From Pseudonocardia sp. TRM90224 (lineage in GTDB: Bacteria > Actinomycetota > Actinomycetes > Mycobacteriales > Pseudonocardiaceae): DNA of 64,000 nucleotides. The notes below the pieces were generated by a model. The model worked only from the letters and a program-made list of their open reading frames with translations. It was not told the origin of the DNA and did not search any database. The stretch lies in contig NZ_JAJGSX010000001.1 in the NCBI RefSeq assembly GCF_021245725.1, positions 310,001 through 374,000 on the forward strand, given 5' to 3'. Position numbers and translations under genes: made by a program. Below are positions 8,637-17,528 of the stretch, in pieces. Position 1 is the stretch's first letter; each line of letters starts with the position of its first letter.

Positions 8637-9520
8637 CGGCCATGACGGAATCAACAAGGGCCGCCGCACTCGCGCGCACGACCGTTCCCACCGCGGCGCC
8701 GCGGCACGCCCCGATGGGCAGGTTGCTGGCCGCCGAGGCCCGCTGGGTGCTGCGCAGGCCGCGGACGCTCGTCATGCTCGGGGTGTTCGCGCTGGTCCCC
8801 GTGCTGATCGCGATCGGCGTCGCGGTCGCGGACGACACCCCCGGGCCCGGCAGCGGGCTGATCGGCGCGATCGCCGGCAACGGGTTCGTGCTCCCGATCG
8901 TCTCGATGACCATGGCGCTCGGCCTGCTGCTGCCGCTCGCCGTCGCGATGGCCGCGGCCGACGCGATCGCGGGCGAGACCGCGCACGGAACGTTGCGCGG
9001 GCTGCTCGTCGCGCCCGTAGGCAGGCTGCGGCTGGTCGGGATGAAGGCGTTCGGGGTGCTGCTGGTCGCCACCCTCGCGACCACCGCGATCGCCGTGATG
9101 GGGCTGCTCGCCGGATTCGCCGTGATCGGCGGCGCGGACGGGCAGCTGATCACCCTTTCCGGCACCACACTCGGTCTCGGCGAGGCGCTGGCCAGGGTGG
9201 CGCTGGTGGTGGTGTGGACGGTCGGCCAGCTCGCCGCCGTCGGCGCGGTCGCGCTGGCGATCTCCGCCTACACCGAGCACCCGCTCGTCGTGCTGGCCTC
9301 CGTGCTCGGCGGCCTGATCGTCTTCGGCGTGCTCTCGGCGATCCCCGCGCTCGACTGGCTCCAGCCCTACCTGCTGACGTCGGGATGGACGGCGGGCGTC
9401 GACGCGCTGCGCGACCCGACGCCGTACGGCGGGATGATCGAGAGCAGCCTGCGCGCCCTCTGCTACCTGGGCCTCGGCGCGGGCGTCACCGTCCACCGGA
9501 TGCTGCGCCGCGACGCCTGA
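8633..9520 (+). CDS. ABC-2 type transporter permease
   Basis: 295 residues with about six hydrophobic membrane spans, starting with RPRTLVMLGVFALVPVLIAIG and including IVSMTMALGLLLPLAVAMAAA. The architecture and position match the ABC-2 membrane subunit partnering the ATPase whose stop codon it overlaps (ATGA). The substrate cannot be inferred from sequence. A family B palindrome begins 4 nt after the stop. Confidence 0.9.
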   Translation: MTAMTESTRAAALARTTVPTAAPRHAPMGRLLAAEARWVLRRPRTLVMLGVFALVPVLIAIGVAVADDTPGPGSGLIGAIAGNGFVLPIVSMTMALGLLLPLAVAMAAADAIAGETAHGTLRGLLVAPVGRLRLVGMKAFGVLLVATLATTAIAVMGLLAGFAVIGGADGQLITLSGTTLGLGEALARVALVVVWTVGQLAAVGAVALAISAYTEHPLVVLASVLGGLIVFGVLSAIPALDWLQPYLLTSGWTAGVDALRDPTPYGGMIESSLRALCYLGLGAGVTVHRMLRRDA

Positions 9521-9524
9521 CCGA

Positions 9525-9592
9525 CTTCCCCACCGTTTTGCCTACCTGCAGACCCTGCGGGGCATGCAGGTTGGCAAAACGGTGGGGAACTT
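9525..9592. repeat. Family B palindrome, copy B1
   Basis: Inverted repeat CTTCCCCACCGTTTTGCC / GGCAAAACGGTGGGGAA with inner arms ending in TGCA. It starts 4 nt after the permease stop and lies 177 nt before rplY, between two plus-strand genes. The arm type is the CCAACCTGCA form shared with copies B3 and B5. It could act as a terminator for the ABC operon, although no T-run follows the stem. Confidence 0.93.
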
Positions 9593-9769
9593 CGGTGCGG
9601 GGGTGCGCCACCCGCGGAGGGAACGTGTCGATCCGTCGCGTATTGTTGTCGCCAGTTCCGCGGCGAGGGCGGGTGTCCTTCTAGCCCGCCGTGATCGACG
9701 TGGGTCCGGCTCGACCGGTGCCCCTCGCCGCGCGTCCACATCGCAGAACGCTGATCGAGGAGTCCTACC
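9593..9769 (+). promoter_or_regulatory. rplY promoter/leader region
   Basis: About 175 bp between the B1 palindrome and rplY. A TATTGT hexamer near 9641 could be a -10 element. A GGCGGG...CCCGCC hairpin lies near 9669-9692, and a purine-rich GAGGAG site precedes the GTG. The leader is long enough for control of the ribosomal protein, but I recognise no known leader motif. Confidence 0.4.
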
Positions 9770-10414
9770 GTGGCCGAGGCCCGTATCGTCGCCGAGACCC
9801 GCACGGAGTTCGGCAAGGGCGCAGCCCGCCGCACCCGCCGTGCCGGCAAGATCCCCGCTGTCCTCTACGGACACGGCACCGACCCGCAGCACCTCTCGCT
9901 GCCGGAGTTGGAGTTCAAGCGCATCGTCCGCGAGCAGGGCCGCAACGCCGTGCTCACGCTCGACATCGCGGGCAAGCCGCAGCTGGCGCTCACCAAGACC
10001 GTCGTCGCGCACCCGATCCGCCCGTACATCGAGCACGTCGACCTGCTCGTGATCCGCCGCGGTGAGAAGGTCGTCGTCGAGGTCCAGGTCGTCGTCACCG
10101 GCGACGCCGTCCCCGGCGCGCTGGTCAACCAGGAGCTGAACACCATCGAGGTCGAGGCCGACGTCTCGAGCATCCCCGAGTCGGTCGAGGTCTCCGTCGA
10201 GGGTCTTGCCATCGGCACCCAGATCCACGCCTCCGACGTGCAGCTGCCCGAGGGCACGACGCTGCGCGCCGACGCCGAGATCCTGGTGGTCAACGTCATC
10301 GCCGCCCCGACCGAGGCGCAGCTCGAGGCCGAGCTCGACACCGAGGGCGCCGGCGTCGTCGAGGACCAGCCGGAGACCCCGGCCGAGTCCGACGACGAGC
10401 CCGCCGAGTCCTGA
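9770..10414 (+). CDS. rplY: 50S ribosomal protein L25/general stress protein CTC
   Basis: 214 residues, the long CTC/TL5 form. The N-terminal 5S rRNA-binding L25 domain spans ~1-95 ([20 protein letters not shown], then VLYGHG). The TL5 beta domain spans ~100-190. An acidic tail ([13 protein letters not shown]) ends the protein. The GTG start follows GAGGAG. pth begins 2 nt downstream, the arrangement also recalled for mycobacteria. Confidence 0.97.
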   Translation: MAEARIVAETRTEFGKGAARRTRRAGKIPAVLYGHGTDPQHLSLPELEFKRIVREQGRNAVLTLDIAGKPQLALTKTVVAHPIRPYIEHVDLLVIRRGEKVVVEVQVVVTGDAVPGALVNQELNTIEVEADVSSIPESVEVSVEGLAIGTQIHASDVQLPEGTTLRADAEILVVNVIAAPTEAQLEAELDTEGAGVVEDQPETPAESDDEPAES

Positions 10415-10416
10415 TC

Positions 10417-11001
10417 GTGGCGCCGGGTCCCGCTCTCGTCGTCGGGCTCGGCAATCCGGGCCCCGACTACGCCGAGACCCGGCACAACGTCGGCTTCCGC
10501 GTCGTGGAACTGCTCGCGGCGCGGGCCGGCGGAGGCCGGTTCTCCAAGCACCGCTCCAACTCGGACGTGCTGGAGGGCCGCCTCGCCGGCCGGCGGGTCG
10601 TGCTCGCGAAGCCGCGCACCTACATGAACGTCTCCGGTGGCCCGGTCGCCGGGCTGGCGAAGTACTTCTCCGTCGCGGTCGAGGACCTCGTTGTGGTCCA
10701 CGACGACCTCGACCTGGGGTTCGGTGTCGTGCGCCTCAAGCGCGGCGGCGGCGAGGGCGGCCACAACGGGCTGCGTTCGATCAGCTCGTCCATCGGCACC
10801 CGCGACTACCTGCGCATCCGCTTCGGCATCGGCCGCCCGCCCGGCCGGCAGGATCCGGCCGACTTCGTGCTCAAGCGCTTCTCCGGCACGGAGAAGAAGG
10901 AGCTGGAGTTCGCCGTCGACCTCGCGGCCGACGCCGCGGAGGCGCTGCTGGCAGACGGCCTCGAACCGGCGCAGAACCGCTTCCACGCCCTCTCCGGCTG
11001 A
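10417..11001 (+). CDS. pth: Peptidyl-tRNA hydrolase
   Basis: 194 residues, normal bacterial Pth length. It recycles tRNA from prematurely released peptidyl-tRNA. Conserved elements are the N-terminal [18 protein letters not shown] (catalytic His), the Asn in [18 protein letters not shown] and the [12 protein letters not shown] loop. Probably co-transcribed with rplY. Its stop lies 1 nt from the convergent family C palindrome. Confidence 0.97.
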   Translation: MAPGPALVVGLGNPGPDYAETRHNVGFRVVELLAARAGGGRFSKHRSNSDVLEGRLAGRRVVLAKPRTYMNVSGGPVAGLAKYFSVAVEDLVVVHDDLDLGFGVVRLKRGGGEGGHNGLRSISSSIGTRDYLRIRFGIGRPPGRQDPADFVLKRFSGTEKKELEFAVDLAADAAEALLADGLEPAQNRFHALSG

Positions 11002-11002
11002 C

Positions 11003-11065
11003 CGTCGACAACGACGTTTTGGCTGTTGTGAGCGCTAACAAACAGCCAGAACGTCGTTGTCGACG
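11003..11065. terminator. Family C palindrome, copy C1 (candidate bidirectional terminator)
   Basis: 25-bp arms 11003-11027 and 11041-11065 with a single mismatch and a 13-nt loop; the core reads GTCGACAACGACGTTTTGGC. The element exactly fills the gap between the convergent stops of pth (10999-11001) and the amidohydrolase (11066-11068). Position and structure suit a two-way terminator lacking a classical T-tract. Confidence 0.85.
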
Positions 11066-12667
11066 TCAGGCGCGGTGCACCACTGCGCCGTCCAGCACCG
11101 TCAGCCAGGTGCTGACGTCGGCCAGCTCGCTCGTCGGCGTGCTCTCGACGTCCGCGTCGAGCACGACGACGTCGGCGAGCTTTCCCGGCTCCAGCGAGCC
11201 GATGCGGTCCTCCATGCCCAGCGCGTAGGCCGCGTCGATCGTGTGCGCCCGCAGCGCCTCCTGCAGCGTCATCGCCTGATCGGCCCCGATCTCGGCGCCG
11301 GCGAACGTCCGCCGCGTGATCGCGTTGGCGATCGTGTCCATGGGCCGCAGGCTGGAGACGAACGAGTCGCTGGAGAGCACCGGGCGCAGCCCGGCGTCGA
11401 GCTCCTCGCGGATCGGCTGGAGGCGGTGGGCGCGGCGGCCGAGCCTGCGCAGGAAGTCGTCGCCACTGTCGCGGAGGAAGTTCGGCTGGTTCACCGGGAT
11501 CACGCCGAGCCCGCCGAACCGGCCCACCTGGGCCTGTGTCGGGTATCCGCAGTGCTCGATCCGCGGCCGGAAGTCGTCGCCGTACGCCCGGCTGCCGGCC
11601 TCGATCGCCTGCAGCGTGTTCTCCATCGCCAGGTCGCCCTGGGTGTGGATGGCCACCCGCCAGCCCGCCCCCGCCGCCTTCGCGACCAGCTCGGTGAGCT
11701 GCTCGGCCGGCCAGTAGAGGCTCCCGGTAAACTCGCCGTGCTCGCCGTAGGGCTCGCGGAACGCGGCCGTGCCGCCGATCAACGTGCCGTCGGAGTAGAA
11801 CTTCATGGCGCCGAGGCTCAGCCGGTCGTCGCCGAAGGGCCCGGCGAGCCCGATGCCCGCCATCGCGTCGAGCTGGTGCGAGAGCGGCATGGCGACCGTG
11901 CGCAGCGGCAGCCACCCGCCCGCGTGCGCGGCCCGGTAGACGCGCAGCTCCCGCGCCGAGACCTGCGGGTCGGCGACGGTGGTGAGCCCGGCGGCGAGGT
12001 ACTGCCGGCCGGCGTCCCGCAGCCAGCCCGCGAGCTGCTCGAACGGCAGATCCGTGTGGAAGTTCGGGCCGTGGCAGCCGATCTCGACGGCCACCGGCAG
12101 CAGGTGCTGCATCGCAGCGTCGAGCACCATCCCGGTGAGCCGGCCCGCCTCGTCGCGGACGAACCTCCCGCCGGCCGGGTCGGCGACGTCGGCCCCGATG
12201 CCCCGCCAGGCCAGCGCCGCCGAGTTGACGACGGCGTGGTGGCCCGAGACGTGGTAGATGATCACCGGGTGCTCGGTGGTGGCGTCGTCGAGGCGCTGGC
12301 GGGTCGGCCGGCTGTCGGCGAACTTCGCGTCGTCCATGCCGAACGCGCGGATCCACTGGCCGGGCGGTGTGACCGCCGCCGCGGCGGCGACCAGCTCGAC
12401 CAGGTCGTCCAGCTCGGCGACGGCGGGGAACCTGGCGTCGAGCGCCGCGAGCGACTCCGCGGTGGAGAGCAGGTGGTTGTGCGGGTCGACGAAACCCGGC
12501 AGCACCGTGCGCCCACCGGCGTCGATCCGCTCGACCTCCGGGCCGGCATGCGCCACGGCGTCCGCGCCCAGCGCGTGCACCCGCCCGCCGCGCACGAGCA
12601 GCGCGTCGGAACGCGGCACCGCGCCCATCGTCAGCACGCGGGCGTTGTGCAGGAGCAGGTCAGGCAC
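11066..12667 (-). CDS. Amidohydrolase family 3 protein (YtcJ-like)
   Basis: 533 residues. The metal-site motif is DPHNHL near residue 60; further conserved pieces are IHTQGD (~330), IEHCGYP (~360) and LSSDSFV (~425). The C-terminal SLEPGKLADVVVLD returns to the small beta domain. Cytoplasmic hydrolase of an unknown amide or cyclic amide. The MFS transporter gene overlaps its start by 8 nt, and a divergent PucR-type regulator follows, so the likely module is uptake plus hydrolysis of an N-containing compound (inference from context). Confidence 0.88.
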   Translation of the reverse strand: MPDLLLHNARVLTMGAVPRSDALLVRGGRVHALGADAVAHAGPEVERIDAGGRTVLPGFVDPHNHLLSTAESLAALDARFPAVAELDDLVELVAAAAAVTPPGQWIRAFGMDDAKFADSRPTRQRLDDATTEHPVIIYHVSGHHAVVNSAALAWRGIGADVADPAGGRFVRDEAGRLTGMVLDAAMQHLLPVAVEIGCHGPNFHTDLPFEQLAGWLRDAGRQYLAAGLTTVADPQVSARELRVYRAAHAGGWLPLRTVAMPLSHQLDAMAGIGLAGPFGDDRLSLGAMKFYSDGTLIGGTAAFREPYGEHGEFTGSLYWPAEQLTELVAKAAGAGWRVAIHTQGDLAMENTLQAIEAGSRAYGDDFRPRIEHCGYPTQAQVGRFGGLGVIPVNQPNFLRDSGDDFLRRLGRRAHRLQPIREELDAGLRPVLSSDSFVSSLRPMDTIANAITRRTFAGAEIGADQAMTLQEALRAHTIDAAYALGMEDRIGSLEPGKLADVVVLDADVESTPTSELADVSTWLTVLDGAVVHRA

Positions 12668-13961
12668 GGGAGACCTCCGGGACGGGCTGGTCGCGGTCCG
12701 GCTCGTACCGGGGCGCGAACCGCAAGCAGACGATGCTGATCAGGCACATCGCGACGAGCAGCACGATCACCGGCGTCACGCCGCCGAACGCTGCGACGAG
12801 CGCGGTGCAGGCCAGCGGGGCGAAGCCGCCGAAGATCGCGGCGGCCAGCGAGTAGGAGAGCGAGATGCTCGTGTAGCGGGCCTCGGGGGCGAACATGCCG
12901 GAGAGGATCGCGGCCATCGGACCGTAGATCGCCGACATCGCCAGCCGCATCAGCGCGAGCATGCTGATGATCAACCCGGCCGAGCCGCTGCTCAGCACGA
13001 GGAACTGCGGCGCAGCGAGCACGGCGACCACCACCAACCCGACGATCACCACCCGGCGGTCGCCGAACCGGTCGCCCAGCCAGGCCAGCCCGACCGTCGC
13101 GACCAGCTCGACGATCGCGGCGATCGAGAGCCCGTAGAGGATCAGCTGCTCGTCGACCCCGAGGTCGGTCGTCGAGTAGGCCAGCAGAAAGGTCGTCACC
13201 ACGTAGTAGCCACCGGTCGCGGCCGGCAGCGCGCCGAGGCCGAGCAGGATCGTGCGCCAGCCACTGCGCAGGGCGGTCCCGATCGGCAACGACACGACGG
13301 CGTTGCGCTTGCGGACGGCGACGAACTGCGGCGACTCCTCCACCTTCAGCCGCACCACGAGCCCGACGATCACAAGCACCGCGGAGAGCAGGAACGGCAG
13401 CCGCCAGCCCCAGCCGAGCAGCACCTCGTCGCCCGCGCCGGCGAGCAGCCCGAAGATGCCGGTCGCGAGCAGCGCGCCGGCCGGGTTGCCGAGCTGGGCG
13501 AACGAGCCGTAGAAGGTGCGGCTGCGTTCCGGGGCGTGCTCGACGGCCATCAGCACCGCGCCGCCCCACTCGCCGCCGACCGCGAGGCCCTGTGCGAACC
13601 GCAGCACCACCAGCAGCACCGGCGCGAGCACGCCCGCAGCGGCGTAGGTCGGCAGGATGCCGACGGCGAACGTGGCCCCACCCATGATCAGCAACGTCGT
13701 GACCAGCGCCGCCTTGCGCCCGACCCGGTCGCCGAAGTGCCCGAAGACCACCCCGCCGAGCGGCCGGACGAGGAACCCGACGGCGTACGTCGCGAACGCC
13801 GCCATGGCCGCGACCGCCGGGCTGCTCTCCGGGAAGAACAGCTTTCCGAACACGAGGCTCGCGGCCGTCGCGTAGACGTAGAAGTCGTACCACTCGATCG
13901 TCGTGCCGACGAAGGCCGCGGCGGCGGCCCGCCGGGCGCTCGACGTGCTCTGGTCGGACAT
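12660..13961 (-). CDS. MFS transporter, metabolite:H+ symporter (MHS) type
   Basis: 433 residues with 12 predicted spans. Hallmarks of the MHS branch are the N-terminal FVGTTIEWYDFYVYATA, the loop-2 motif GHFGDRVGRKAAL and GGEWGGAVLM after span 4. Such symporters import organic acids, betaines or shikimate-like compounds. The ATG at 13961 is chosen. It is probably co-transcribed with the amidohydrolase, which may act on the imported compound. PucR-family regulation from the divergent gene is likely. Confidence 0.92.
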   Translation of the reverse strand: MSDQSTSSARRAAAAAFVGTTIEWYDFYVYATAASLVFGKLFFPESSPAVAAMAAFATYAVGFLVRPLGGVVFGHFGDRVGRKAALVTTLLIMGGATFAVGILPTYAAAGVLAPVLLVVLRFAQGLAVGGEWGGAVLMAVEHAPERSRTFYGSFAQLGNPAGALLATGIFGLLAGAGDEVLLGWGWRLPFLLSAVLVIVGLVVRLKVEESPQFVAVRKRNAVVSLPIGTALRSGWRTILLGLGALPAATGGYYVVTTFLLAYSTTDLGVDEQLILYGLSIAAIVELVATVGLAWLGDRFGDRRVVIVGLVVVAVLAAPQFLVLSSGSAGLIISMLALMRLAMSAIYGPMAAILSGMFAPEARYTSISLSYSLAAAIFGGFAPLACTALVAAFGGVTPVIVLLVAMCLISIVCLRFAPRYEPDRDQPVPEVSRA

Positions 13962-14096
13962 CGCGTTTCCCCGCTTCATCGAGGTAGAGCCGCTTTGGTT
14001 GCGCGGAACGCTAGCTGTCGGGCGCCCGCTCGCCGCCGTATGATCCGCACAGTTGCCCACCCGTTCTTGGAGGGTCCGCACAGTGAAGTTGGCGCA

Positions 14097-15614
14097 GTGG
14101 AACTGACCGTCGCCGACGTCCTCGGGATGGACAGGCTGGAGCTGGGTCTGCTCGCCGGCGCCGGCGGGCTGCACCGCTCCGTCCGGTGGGCGCACGCGAT
14201 CGAGCTGACCGATCCGGTGCCGTGGCTGCTCGGCGGCGAGCTGGTGCTGACGATCGGCCTCGGGCTGCCCGACGACGCAGCCGGCTGCCGGGCCTACGTC
14301 GAGCGCTTGAAGGACGCGGGGTGCGCCGGGCTCGGGTTTGCCGCCGAGGTGCTCGACGAGATGCCCGCCGAGGTGCTCACAGCGGCCGACGAGCTGGACC
14401 TCCCGGTGATCGGGGTGCTCGGCACCACCCCGTTCATCGCGGTGAGCATGGCCGTGGCCGGCTGGTACTCCGACGCGGCCCGGCGCGCGGAACGCCACGC
14501 CGTCGAGGCGCAGGAGGCGCTGGCCAGAGCCGCGCTGCGGGCGGGGGCGGACGGTCTGCTCGCCGAGCTGGCGCGGCGGCTGGGCGGCGCAGCGCTGCTG
14601 CTCGACACCGCCGGCCGGACCCGGTCGGCCCACCCTGCCACCGCGACCTCTCAGACCGGGTGGCACATCCAGGCCGCCGAGCTCGCTGCCGGGATGGGCG
14701 GGCGGGGCCAGGCCGCCGGCACCGCGGAGCTCGGCGGCGAGACACTGCTCGTGCACAGCCTCGGGCTGTCCGGCCCACCCCGCGGCTGGCTCGCCGCACT
14801 CGCTCCGACCAGCGCGAACGTGCACCGCGGGCTGATCGTCAACCATGCCGCGGTGCTGCTCTCGATCCACGTGCTGGGCATCGGTGCCGTCGGCACGAGA
14901 CTGCACGAGCAGCGGGCGCGCCTGCTCGGTCCGCTGCTCGACGGCACGGCAGTAGACATCGACCCGCTCCTGCTGCCCAGGCCACCGTTCGAGGTGCTCG
15001 CCGTCGCCGGATCGGCGCGCGACGTGCCCGATGTGCTCGACGCGCTCGACGACGTGCTCGGCGACGCCGCCGCAGCCGAACGGATGCTGGTCGTGCCGCG
15101 AACCGACATGATCGTGCTGGTGCTGCCCGACGAGCGGCCGCGCGTCGGACCGCGGCTGGTCGGGCGGCTCGCGGAGATCACCGGGGCGCCGGTGCGGGCG
15201 GGCGCGGCAACTGCCCGCGAGACCGCCGGGCTGGCCACCGCGGGCCGGCAGGCCGCCGACGTCGTGCCGGCCGGTCCGGGTTACGTGCACGCCGACGAGG
15301 TGTCGGCGTGGGCGGTGCTGCGCGACGGGCTACGCCCCTCGGCCGTCGCCGCGTTCACCACCGCGGTGCTGGGGCCGCTGCGCAGCCACGACGAGCGCAA
15401 CGGCAGCCGGCTCGTCGAGTCGCTGCACGCTTACCTCGACGCGGGCGCGAACCTGGAGGCCGCCGCGGCGGCGCTCGGCGTGCACCGCAACACGCTGCGG
15501 GCGCGGTTGGCCGCCGCCCAGCGCATCGCGGGGCGGGATCTCTCCGATCCGGCCGCCCGGCTTGAGCTGTGGCTCGCCCTCTCCGCGGCGGCCGTACTGT
15601 CAGCGCCTAGTTAG
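14097..15614 (+). CDS. PucR-family transcriptional regulator
   Basis: 505 residues from the GTG at 14097 (VELTVADVLGMDRLELG), the usual first motif of the family. An in-frame ATG at 14040 would add 19 residues and cannot be excluded, especially for a leaderless transcript. An N-terminal PucR ligand domain (~1-125) and a GGDEF-like central region precede a C-terminal helix-turn-helix (AAAAALGVHRNTLRARLAAA). Divergently transcribed from the MFS-amidohydrolase operon, its likely target. The 3' end overlaps the convergent acyl-AMP ligase gene by 15 nt. Confidence 0.88.
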   Translation: MELTVADVLGMDRLELGLLAGAGGLHRSVRWAHAIELTDPVPWLLGGELVLTIGLGLPDDAAGCRAYVERLKDAGCAGLGFAAEVLDEMPAEVLTAADELDLPVIGVLGTTPFIAVSMAVAGWYSDAARRAERHAVEAQEALARAALRAGADGLLAELARRLGGAALLLDTAGRTRSAHPATATSQTGWHIQAAELAAGMGGRGQAAGTAELGGETLLVHSLGLSGPPRGWLAALAPTSANVHRGLIVNHAAVLLSIHVLGIGAVGTRLHEQRARLLGPLLDGTAVDIDPLLLPRPPFEVLAVAGSARDVPDVLDALDDVLGDAAAAERMLVVPRTDMIVLVLPDERPRVGPRLVGRLAEITGAPVRAGAATARETAGLATAGRQAADVVPAGPGYVHADEVSAWAVLRDGLRPSAVAAFTTAVLGPLRSHDERNGSRLVESLHAYLDAGANLEAAAAALGVHRNTLRARLAAAQRIAGRDLSDPAARLELWLALSAAAVLSAPS

Positions 15615-17261
15615 CAGATCGCCGGTCGCCGCGCGGCGCAGCTTGCCGGAGGGCGTCTTCGGCAGGCTGCCCGGCCCGAGCACAACCACCTCCGACGGGC
15701 GCACGCCGACCGCCGAGACCACCCTCGCGGTGACGTCCTTGCGGATCGCCTTCTCGGCGTCCTCGTCGCCCGCCTTGCGCGACTCCACGGCGACGGCGAA
15801 CGACTCGCGGTGCCGCCCGTCGCCGGCGAGCTGCCGTACCGCGACGACGTTGCCGGCACGCACGTCGGCCGCCTCGGCCGCGGCCCGTTCGATGTCGGTC
15901 GGGTAGATGTTGCGACCACCCATGATGATCACGTCCTTGCGGCGGCCGCAGACCACGACCTGGCCGTCGACGACGTATCCCTCGTCGCCGGTGTCGAACC
16001 AGCCGTCGGCGTCCTGGGTGTCGACGGGGCCGTCGACCGTGAGGTAGCCGGGCGTCACGGAAGGACCACGCAGCTGCAGCGCGCCGACCCCGCGGTCGCC
16101 GAGCACCTCGCCGCCCTCGCCGAGCACCCTCACCTCGATCCCCGGCAGCGGCGGGCCCAACTTCGGGAACCGCCGCGACGGTCCCTCGCCCGCCGGCTCG
16201 GCGCGACGGTGCGCCTCCAGCTGCTCCGCGTCGATCGTGTCGATCTCCATGCCGGTGTTGATCGGCGCGAACGCGACCCCGAGCGCCGTCTCCGCCATGC
16301 CGTAGGCGCAGAGCACGGAATCGGCGCGCAGGCCGAACCTCGCGCCGGCATCGACGAACCCCGCGACCGCGTCGGGGTCGATGGGCTCCGCGCCGTTGAG
16401 CGCGATCCGCAGCGTCGAGAGGTCGAGCGGGCCGTCGGCGCGCGCGAGCTGCCGGCCGAGCACGGCGTAGGCGAAGTTGGGGGCGGCGGTGACGGTGCCG
16501 CCGTACTTCGAGATCAGCTCGGCCCACAGCAGTGGTCGGCCGAGGAAGTCGACGGGCGTGACGGTCACCAGCTCCAGTCCGGTGACCATCGGGACGGTCA
16601 GGAACCCGACCATGCCCATGTCGTGGAAGAGCGGGAGCCACGACACCATCACGTCGTTGTCGGTGTCCAGCGCGGCGGCCTGCATCATCGCGGTGATGTT
16701 GGCGTGCAGGTTGCCGTGGGTGATCCGGACTGCCTTCGGCTCGGCCGTCGACCCGCTGGTCAGCTGCAGCAGCGCGGTATCGGCCTCCTGCGCGACGTCG
16801 GCGTCGGCCTCGATCGCCGCATCACCGCTGGTCAGCGACTCCATCGTGCGGAACGCGATGCCACGCTCCGCCAGCACCGGCGCGAGCGCGTCGAACGGCG
16901 CGCCGAGCAGCACCAGCTCCGCATTGATCATCTTCAGCACGGAGACGGTGTCCTCGGCCCACGCGGCGAGGTCGGTGCGCGCGGTGGGCTGGTGCAGCAT
17001 CGTCACGCTGCCCCCGGTGAGCCAGACGGCCTGCGCGGCCGGCGCGATCGTGACTGGCTCCCCCGCCAGCACCCCCACCGACGCCCCACGCGGCAACCCG
17101 GGCACACCGTCGGCGCCGTCGCGCAGTGCTGCCGCCATCCGGCGGGCGATCTCGTGCACCTCCGGCCAGGTGCGGCGAGCCGGCGCCTTGGGCTCGCCCG
17201 TCGTCATGCCGTGGTGGGATCGGGACGCGGAGTCCAGCAACATCGCCAGGAACCAGGACAT
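15600..17261 (-). CDS. Fatty-acyl-AMP ligase / acyl-CoA synthetase (FadD-like)
   Basis: 553 residues of the ANL adenylating superfamily. Core motifs are the P-loop LTSGSTAEPKAV (~165), CAYGMAETALG (~320), DTGDEGYVVDGQVVV with GRRKDVII (~420), and the C-terminal catalytic Lys in LPKTPSGKLRRA. Close similarity of pattern to mycobacterial FAAL/FadD proteins suggests acyl-adenylate formation on a long-chain acid. No polyketide synthase or carrier protein is adjacent, so the acceptor is unknown. Confidence 0.9.
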   Translation of the reverse strand: MSWFLAMLLDSASRSHHGMTTGEPKAPARRTWPEVHEIARRMAAALRDGADGVPGLPRGASVGVLAGEPVTIAPAAQAVWLTGGSVTMLHQPTARTDLAAWAEDTVSVLKMINAELVLLGAPFDALAPVLAERGIAFRTMESLTSGDAAIEADADVAQEADTALLQLTSGSTAEPKAVRITHGNLHANITAMMQAAALDTDNDVMVSWLPLFHDMGMVGFLTVPMVTGLELVTVTPVDFLGRPLLWAELISKYGGTVTAAPNFAYAVLGRQLARADGPLDLSTLRIALNGAEPIDPDAVAGFVDAGARFGLRADSVLCAYGMAETALGVAFAPINTGMEIDTIDAEQLEAHRRAEPAGEGPSRRFPKLGPPLPGIEVRVLGEGGEVLGDRGVGALQLRGPSVTPGYLTVDGPVDTQDADGWFDTGDEGYVVDGQVVVCGRRKDVIIMGGRNIYPTDIERAAAEAADVRAGNVVAVRQLAGDGRHRESFAVAVESRKAGDEDAEKAIRKDVTARVVSAVGVRPSEVVVLGPGSLPKTPSGKLRRAATGDLLTRR

Positions 17262-17367
17262 ACCCCGAGCCTACGGTCCGAACATGACGTCCCGCCCAAG
17301 CGGGAAGGATCTCGGGGCGGCGGGGCAGCTGCGCGTACCTTCGTTGTGCCGTGCCCGTTGCGCACGC

Positions 17368-17426
17368 GAGGGCAGGAAAGCCACTTTCCTGCCCTGTGAG
17401 GGCCGGAAAGTGGCTTTCCTGCCCTC
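17368..17426. repeat. Family A 59-bp double palindrome, copy A1
   Basis: Two 25-bp arms, GGGCAGGAAAGCCACTTTCC... (17370-17394) and ...GGAAAGTGGCTTTCC... (17400-17424), flank a TGTGA spacer. Each arm is itself an 11-bp dyad, so either one long hairpin or two short ones can form. The core is followed by a C-rich/GGG flank. It lies between divergent gene starts (15600 gene and the M20 dipeptidase), so it cannot simply be a terminator here. Confidence 0.95.
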
Positions 17427-17528
17427 CCCCGACCCCGGGTAAGCCGCGTCGATCCGGGTGCGCGGGAGTGGGCGCCCCCGTGTGTGCGGAACGCACACAG
17501 GCCGCCAGGGCTACTAGCATCGGGTCGC

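Noticed and set aside
12258..14039. Extension of the PucR regulator far upstream into the amidohydrolase/MFS region
   Set aside because: The frame is merely open by composition. The family begins at the LTVADVL motif near 14097, and the upstream stretch is antisense to two clear genes.
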